Shown here piece by piece: positions 59,865-64,000 of a stretch of 64,000 bases of DNA. Made by a program: the position numbers and the translations under genes. The stretch lies in the NCBI GenBank assembly GCA_965217825.1, contig OZ244571.1, positions 806,001 to 870,000 on the forward strand. Direction: 5' to 3'. The DNA is from VXNE01 sp965217825 (lineage in GTDB: Bacteria; Pseudomonadota; Gammaproteobacteria; Pseudomonadales; Azotimanducaceae). The notes under the pieces were generated by a model. That model was not told where the DNA came from. It saw only the letters and a list, made by a program, of their open reading frames with translations, and made no database searches. Position 1 is the first letter of the stretch. The number at the start of each line of letters is the position of its first letter.

Positions 59865-60503
59865 TCAGGAATTCAAAAGTAGCGCGAACATGCCCAGCCA
59901 GACCAGGAGCAGGAAGTGCCAATACATCGCGCAAAGATCTACGCTCACGCGCGCGTCGCCTGTATCCGCATTCCGATACATTCGCCGCGCGGCGCGCCAC
60001 CAGGCGAACAGCCCGCCAAGGAGATGTACGCCGTGCACCCCGGTAAGCACGAAGAAGAATCCGTTGGCGGGATTCGTTCGGGCGAAATATCCGAGTTCGA
60101 CGACCTGGCGCCAGACGACCAACTGGCCGATGAGGAATACTATCGTCAATGCGCCGGCGACCAGGAAAGCGGTTCGACCGCGCGTTACGTCGCTTCGAGC
60201 TACGGCGGCCCGCGCCCACTCGAAAGCGATGCTGGCGACGATGAGCACGCCGGAATTGACCCAGAGCAACCTCGGTTCCGGCATCGCGACCCAATCGGTC
60301 GAGAATTCGAGGCGCATGTGGTACGCGGCAATGAAAAGCGAGAACAGGACGCCGACCACCGCCAGAAACATCACCAGCGCGACCTTTCTGTTGTGCACCG
60401 CAAATCCACCGGTGCGCAGTTGCGCTACGCCCGAGTGGTCCGGCAACCAGGGTTTCTCCGTCAACTTGGCGAAAAGGCCCACCTTGAGGTGCCTCGCATG
60501 CAT
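59865..60503 (-). CDS. Cytochrome c oxidase subunit III-like membrane protein
   Basis: A 212-residue protein from ATG 60503 (MHARHLKVGLFAKLTEKPWL); the open frame runs further upstream but only through the tandem repeat. It has five hydrophobic helices, like short subunit III or NorE homologues: KVALVMFLAVVGVLFSLFIA, LWVNSGVLIVASIAFEWARA, AFLVAGALTIVFLIGQLVVW, GFFFVLTGVHGVHLLGGLFA and MYWHFLLLVWLGMFALLL. The FVLTGVHGVHLLGG motif is diagnostic of the family. No subunit I or II gene is nearby, so it is an orphan here, at the head of the copper ATPase operon. Confidence 0.88.
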   Translation of the reverse strand: MHARHLKVGLFAKLTEKPWLPDHSGVAQLRTGGFAVHNRKVALVMFLAVVGVLFSLFIAAYHMRLEFSTDWVAMPEPRLLWVNSGVLIVASIAFEWARAAVARSDVTRGRTAFLVAGALTIVFLIGQLVVWRQVVELGYFARTNPANGFFFVLTGVHGVHLLGGLFAWWRAARRMYRNADTGDARVSVDLCAMYWHFLLLVWLGMFALLLNS

Positions 60504-60537
60504 GAACGTTCTGGGAATTGTACTCCCCGTACCCACC

Positions 60538-60609
60538 CGGCTGGGAATCCGGTTGGGAACCCGGCTGGGAACCCGTTTGGGACCCGTTGGGAACCCGATT
60601 GGGAACCGG
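60538..60609 (+). repeat. Array of six ~12-base units with a GGGAACC core
   Basis: Units of the form CGGYTGGGAACC repeat six times (CGGCTGGGAATC, CGGTTGGGAACC, CGGCTGGGAACC, then shorter and variant units). Each centre, GGGAACCC, is itself a small near-palindrome. The array fills the gap between the divergent subunit III gene and the DUF523 gene. Two similar units (CGGGAACCCG) occur at 37278-37298 before rpoB. Confidence 0.85.
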
Positions 60610-60649
60610 TTGCTTAACGGGGGCCGCGGTTTGTGTTGAAGTATCGGGG

Positions 60650-61684
60650 ATGGACGCCGAGAAACTGCCGCTCTTCCCAAAGGCACCCCTCACGGTTGCG
60701 GTAAGCGAGTGCCTGACCGGCGCCCATGTCAGGTACGACGGCGGCCACAAGAAGGAGGCGATGCCGCACGCGGCGCTTGACGGTCTGTATGTGTTTCGCG
60801 CCATCTGCCCGGAAGTGGGCATCGGTCTGGGCGTACCGCGCGACCCGATTCGCCTTGTGGGCGACCCCGGCGCGCCCCGGGCGCGAGTTTTCAGCGAGGA
60901 AGCGGGCATCGCGCGGCCGCCGCCGGATGTGACGGCCGCGTTGCGCGCATACGCGGACAGTCAGTTGCCCGTGCTCGACGAGGTCGATGGCTACGTCTTC
61001 ATGCAGAAATCGCCAAGCTGCGGACTTTCCGGCGTCAAGTTGTACCGGGGCGATACTCCAGGTACGGGTCGCGGCGTGTACGCTGCGCAGGTGGCGCTCA
61101 GACGGCCCGCACTCCCCGCAGCAGAGGGCGGGCAGCTATTCGATCCCACACAGTGCGCCAACTTCGTGATGCGCACCTTCGTGTACGCGCATTGGCGGCG
61201 AACGAGCGTCCATGGGATGACCGCGGCGAAACTCATCGCCTTCCATACTGCTTACAAAACCATGGTGATGGCCCACGACGTGAGCGCGTACCGGCGACTC
61301 GGACATCTGCTGTCAGACCTGTCCGGTACTGTCGACCACGTGGCCAGGCGCTACGTCCGCGATTTGCTGGGGGCGCTTTCGCGGCCCGCTTCCCGCGCTG
61401 GTCACGCCAACGCATTGGCGCATTTGCAGGGATATGTCCGTGCCGGGGAAACTCCACGAACGAACCTTTCCCAAATGCAGGAGCTTGCCGGTCAGATTGA
61501 AGCCTACCGGCGCGGACAGGTCCCGCTGTTGGTGCCGATGTCGCTCCTGCGTAGGCACTTGATCGAGTCTGGCAGGACCTATGCGCTGAACCAGGCGTAC
61601 TTGCGCGCCGACCTGTGGGAGGCAGTCGGTCGCGCTTACAATAGAGTGCGGGGGTCGAGCCATGTTCTTACCCCAAACCCGTAG
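60650..61684 (+). CDS. DUF523/DUF1722 two-domain protein (YbgA-like C-terminus)
   Basis: A 344-residue protein. The start ATG 60650 (MDAEKLPLFPKAPLTVAVSE) lies downstream of the tandem repeat; the frame extends through the repeat but has no family match there. The N-terminal DUF523 part (about 15-165) has VSECLTGAHVRYDGGHK with a conserved Cys and MQKSPSCGLSGVKLY with another. The C-terminal DUF1722 part (about 195-330) has HGMTAAKLIAFHTAYKTMVM and SVHGM. The function is unproven; links to photolyase and stress genes exist in other genomes. It ends about 100 bases before the glycosyltransferase gene. Confidence 0.9.
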   Translation: MDAEKLPLFPKAPLTVAVSECLTGAHVRYDGGHKKEAMPHAALDGLYVFRAICPEVGIGLGVPRDPIRLVGDPGAPRARVFSEEAGIARPPPDVTAALRAYADSQLPVLDEVDGYVFMQKSPSCGLSGVKLYRGDTPGTGRGVYAAQVALRRPALPAAEGGQLFDPTQCANFVMRTFVYAHWRRTSVHGMTAAKLIAFHTAYKTMVMAHDVSAYRRLGHLLSDLSGTVDHVARRYVRDLLGALSRPASRAGHANALAHLQGYVRAGETPRTNLSQMQELAGQIEAYRRGQVPLLVPMSLLRRHLIESGRTYALNQAYLRADLWEAVGRAYNRVRGSSHVLTPNP

Positions 61685-61786
61685 CTCGCTGAGCGACGGC
61701 GCTGGGGCGTGGGCGACGCGCCCGGCGTCTATCCAGAATTCGTATCTGAGGAACGCTTCGGCTGCAACCGTATGCGCGCGTGCTAG

Positions 61787-62917
61787 ATGAAAGACTCTCC
61801 GCCAGAGAACGCTCCGCGCGTGTGCTTCGTGATCCCGACGTACAACGAAGCACCGAACGTGTCGCTGCTGCTCGCGCGTTTGACCGACGAGTACGCAAGC
61901 GAGGCGACGCGGTTCCTCGTCGTCGACGACGAGAGTCCGGACGGCACGGCAGACCGAGTCCGGGAGTTTGCGGCGCAGGATCGCCGCGTGCATCTGCTCG
62001 AAGGGAAACGGCGCGGACTCGGAGACGCATACGTGCGCGGCATTTCGCATGCCCTGGATTCGCTCGCGGCGGAAGTCGTCGTACAGATGGATGCGGATTT
62101 TTCCCACGATCCAGCGGACGCGAAAAAGCTGCTCGCTCTCATTGCCCACGGCGCGGACGCTGCGATCGGCAGCCGCTACATCTCCGGCGGCGCAGTGGAT
62201 AGGGGTTGGAGCCTCGGACGCCGCTGGTTGTCCCGCTGCGGCAACTACCTGGCGCGTCGGATCGCCGGACTCGTGACCGTTCACGATTGCACATCGGGAT
62301 TCAAGGCGATTTCCGCGAGCGCGCTGAAGGCTGCCGATGTGAGGAATATCCGGGTGCAGGGCTATGCGTTTCAGATAGCGCTGCTGCATCGCCTGATCCA
62401 GTCCGGCGCGCGCGTGGTGGAGGAGCCGATCTACTTTCGCGATCGCGAACGGGGTCAAACCAAGCTCGGCATTCGGGACTTGATCGAGTTCTTCTACAGC
62501 GTCTGGTGGCTGCGCGTCGCGGGATATCGAACGTTCCTCAAGTTCTCTCTCGTCGGACTGTCCGGCGTGCTGGTCAATCTCGGCTCGTTCCAACTCGCTC
62601 TCGGACTCGGTGTGCACAAGTTTCTGGCGTCGCCCATCGCCATCGAGCTTTCCATCGTGTCGAACTTCCTGCTCAACAACTATTGGACCTTCGCCGACCG
62701 CGCAATGACCAGCCGTGGGCGCGTTCGGGGGTTGAAGTACAACCTGGTCTCTCTGACGACATTGGCGCTCAGCTATGCCACGTTTGTTCTGCTTTCGATG
62801 TTGTTCCCCCAGGCGCCCCCTGTGGTACTCCAGGGCTGCGGGATCATCCCCGCCACCCTTTGCAACTACCTGCTCAATTCCTACTGGACGTTTCGGGCCG
62901 GGGAGCCAGAGGCATAG
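61787..62917 (+). CDS. Family 2 glycosyltransferase (dolichyl-phosphate mannose synthase-like) fused to GtrA
   Basis: A 376-residue membrane protein. Residues 10-235 form a GT2 domain with RVCFVIPTYNEAPNVSLLL, LVVDDESPDGTADRVREF, the metal-binding DAD at 102-104 in VVQMDADFSHDP, and IGSRYISGG. Residues 250-370 form a four-helix GtrA domain (FLKFSLVGLSGVLVNLGSFQ, FLLNNYWTFADRA, NYLLNSYWTFRAGEP). Proteins of this shape make polyprenyl-phosphate sugars and may flip them for glycan or lipid modification. The acceptor and sugar are not readable. It stands alone, followed by a family B repeat. Confidence 0.92.
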   Translation: MKDSPPENAPRVCFVIPTYNEAPNVSLLLARLTDEYASEATRFLVVDDESPDGTADRVREFAAQDRRVHLLEGKRRGLGDAYVRGISHALDSLAAEVVVQMDADFSHDPADAKKLLALIAHGADAAIGSRYISGGAVDRGWSLGRRWLSRCGNYLARRIAGLVTVHDCTSGFKAISASALKAADVRNIRVQGYAFQIALLHRLIQSGARVVEEPIYFRDRERGQTKLGIRDLIEFFYSVWWLRVAGYRTFLKFSLVGLSGVLVNLGSFQLALGLGVHKFLASPIAIELSIVSNFLLNNYWTFADRAMTSRGRVRGLKYNLVSLTTLALSYATFVLLSMLFPQAPPVVLQGCGIIPATLCNYLLNSYWTFRAGEPEA

Positions 62918-63049
62918 AGCGTTGATCCACGCTGGCACGGCGGCGTGATCGCTATAAGGCCACGCTGGTGAACGGCCGGGTCATCCTCCGCGACGACGCG
63001 ACGAACATACGGGGTCTCGGCCCGGCAGGGTGTTGCGAAGCGCAAGCTA

Positions 63050-63120
63050 AGCTAACGCCACAAAACCGTCGCCCTCGCGGGCGCGGCTTTTTCCCCCGCT
63101 CAAGCCCACCTGTCGTTGAC
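63050..63120 (+). repeat. Dispersed GC-rich repeat, family B, copy 3
   Basis: CGCCACAAAACCGTCGCCCT, CGCGGGCGCGGCTTTTTCCC and GCTCAAGCCCACCTGTCG match copies at 18402-18488 (reversed) and 28003-28100 with more changes. CGCCC TCGC GGGCG followed by TTTTT is a plausible Rho-independent terminator for the glycosyltransferase gene ending at 62917. The rest of the 62918-63194 gap shows no gene. Confidence 0.6.
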
Positions 63121-63194
63121 GCATCCGGCGAGCTGGTTTCCGGCCAATGTTTTTCTGCGAACACATCGACGATCGAGCAGTGCATCACGCGGGG

Positions 63195-64000
63195 TCAGTC
63201 GACCCAGACGTCGGGTCGCGTGTCGACGCCGTGCCTGGCGAACACAGCGTCGATGATCTGCCTGTCGTCGGCGGACAGGGTGAGTTCGGGCGCGTGCATG
63301 TTCGCTTCCACCTCGGCGGGGGTACGCGCGCCGACCAGAGCTACGCTCACAACGGGGTTGGACAAAACCCACGCCAGGGCGAGTTCATACATCGCCATCC
63401 CTCGGTCTGCCGCCAGGGCCTTTAGCTCGTCCACAACAGCCAGGTTGCGCGGAAAGTTCTCCTCGCTGAACAACGGCATGTTGAAAGCGCCGCCGCGCGA
63501 ACGCCAATCTCTTCCCTCGTCGAACCGCGTATCGGCACTGAACGTACCTGTCAGCAGACCGTGGGCCAGCGGGCCATACACCATCATGCCGACGTCGTGT
63601 TCCGCACAGTACGGGAATACGTCCAACTCCATGCGCCGGTCGAACAGGTGATAGCCGTACTGTCCGACATCCACCCGGCGGGCGGCCATGCAGTCGGCGA
63701 TCTCTTTCGCCTTGAAATTGGAAACGCCCACGAAACGCGTCTTTCCCTGCTGGACCAGGTCTTCGAGTCCGCGCATGGTCTCCTCGAACGGCGTGTCCCG
63801 ATCCGGCCAGTGCACGAGATACACGTCGAGGTGGTCGGTGTCGAGCGTCGCGAGAGTCGTCTCGATAGAGCTGATCATGCGTTCGCGCGTGGCGTCCCTC
63901 GACGTTTGGCCTCTGTCGCCGTAGCCGATGCCGAACTTGCTGACAAGCACGATGTCGTCGCGATGGGATCCCAGGCCCTTGGCGAGAATGCCCTCGGATT
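63195..64000 (-). CDS. Aldo/keto reductase family protein (5' end beyond the window)
   Basis: The frame stays open to the window edge, so the true start lies beyond 64000; about 268 residues are visible. Upstream of an internal GTG the sequence SEGILAKGLGSHRDDIVLVS with KFG matches the usual SEE-LG-AL-R--V-LATK block. Further features are LDVYLVHWPDRDTPFEETMR, GLEDLVQQGKTRFVGVSNF, GMMVYGPLAHGLLTG and LAWVLSNPVVSVALVGARTP, typical of AKR family 11/12-like NADPH-dependent reductases. The catalytic Tyr and first Asp are in the missing part. Substrate unknown. Confidence 0.9.
   Translation of the reverse strand, partial: SEGILAKGLGSHRDDIVLVSKFGIGYGDRGQTSRDATRERMISSIETTLATLDTDHLDVYLVHWPDRDTPFEETMRGLEDLVQQGKTRFVGVSNFKAKEIADCMAARRVDVGQYGYHLFDRRMELDVFPYCAEHDVGMMVYGPLAHGLLTGTFSADTRFDEGRDWRSRGGAFNMPLFSEENFPRNLAVVDELKALAADRGMAMYELALAWVLSNPVVSVALVGARTPAEVEANMHAPELTLSADDRQIIDAVFARHGVDTRPDVWVD

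Noticed and set aside
61313..62938. Minus-strand open frame of about 541 codons opposite the DUF1722 and glycosyltransferase genes
   Set aside because: It spans two well-supported plus-strand genes and their gap, and its composition shows no family pattern; it is a GC-driven shadow.
62952..63188. 78-codon minus-strand frame over the third family B repeat
   Set aside because: The coding potential comes from the repeat itself; the equivalent frames at the other copies differ.

Overview
The window looks like a chromosome segment of a moderately GC-rich, apparently uncultured gammaproteobacterium. Four gene orders are shared with Pseudomonas and relatives, as I recall them: sfsA-dksA-gluQ-(cbrB)-pcnB-...-panB-panC-pgi; DUF6776-bactofilin-erpA-anmK-M23 peptidase-tyrS-rRNA operon; birA-coaX-SPOR protein-tRNAs-tuf-tRNA Trp-secE-nusG-rplKAJL-rpoBC; and yqgE-ruvX. 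The 16S gene has gammaproteobacterial signature stretches but carries two extra hairpins in V2. TTG and GTG starts are common.

Layout. 1-1770 is visibly richer in GC and holds the end of an unknown gene plus a lipoprotein-like fusion of a DotH/IcmK-like domain with a DsbA-type thioredoxin. 1770-10990 is the pgi/pan/pcnB/cbrB-like/gluQ/dksA/sfsA block; pgi carries a frameshift, folK and panD are missing, and a deoxynucleoside kinase sits where folK is usual. 11009-15513 (minus strand) is ClC channel-hemJ-hemL-PfkB kinase with overlapping stop/start codons. 15687-21165 has bactofilin, erpA, anmK, an M23 endopeptidase and tyrS. 21236-26907 is a complete rRNA operon (16S, tRNA Ile, tRNA Ala, 23S, 5S, terminator). 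26944-29282 is an accessory patch: a dead transposase piece, a TauD-type dioxygenase, a partial copy of the 23S-5S spacer and a flavin monooxygenase. 29572-45679 is the large translation/transcription block. 45694-52770 is a minus-strand operon: biotin-dependent acyl-CoA carboxylase, DUF35 protein, SCP2-type thiolase, MaoC hydratase and a 5'-3' exonuclease. 53082-64000 has yqgE, a fused molybdenum hydroxylase, ruvX, a copper ATPase/chaperone with an orphan oxidase subunit III, a DUF523/DUF1722 protein, a GT2-GtrA protein and the end of an aldo/keto reductase.

Two dispersed GC-rich palindromic repeat families were found by eye. Family A lies at 8556-8645, 10548-10630 and 52826-52975; one copy is in frame inside sfsA and lengthens the protein. 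Family B lies at 18360-18488, 28003-28100 and 63050-63120.

The best candidates for undescribed biology are the DotH-DsbA fusion, the CbrB-like regulator without phosphorylation site, GAFTGA loop or CbrA partner, the carboxylase-DUF35-thiolase-MaoC operon as a possible alternative branched acyl-CoA route, the in-frame repeat in SfsA, and the GGGAACC array in front of the copper genes. No CRISPR array, prophage or intact insertion sequence was seen. All calls come from reading the sequence; no database search was run.
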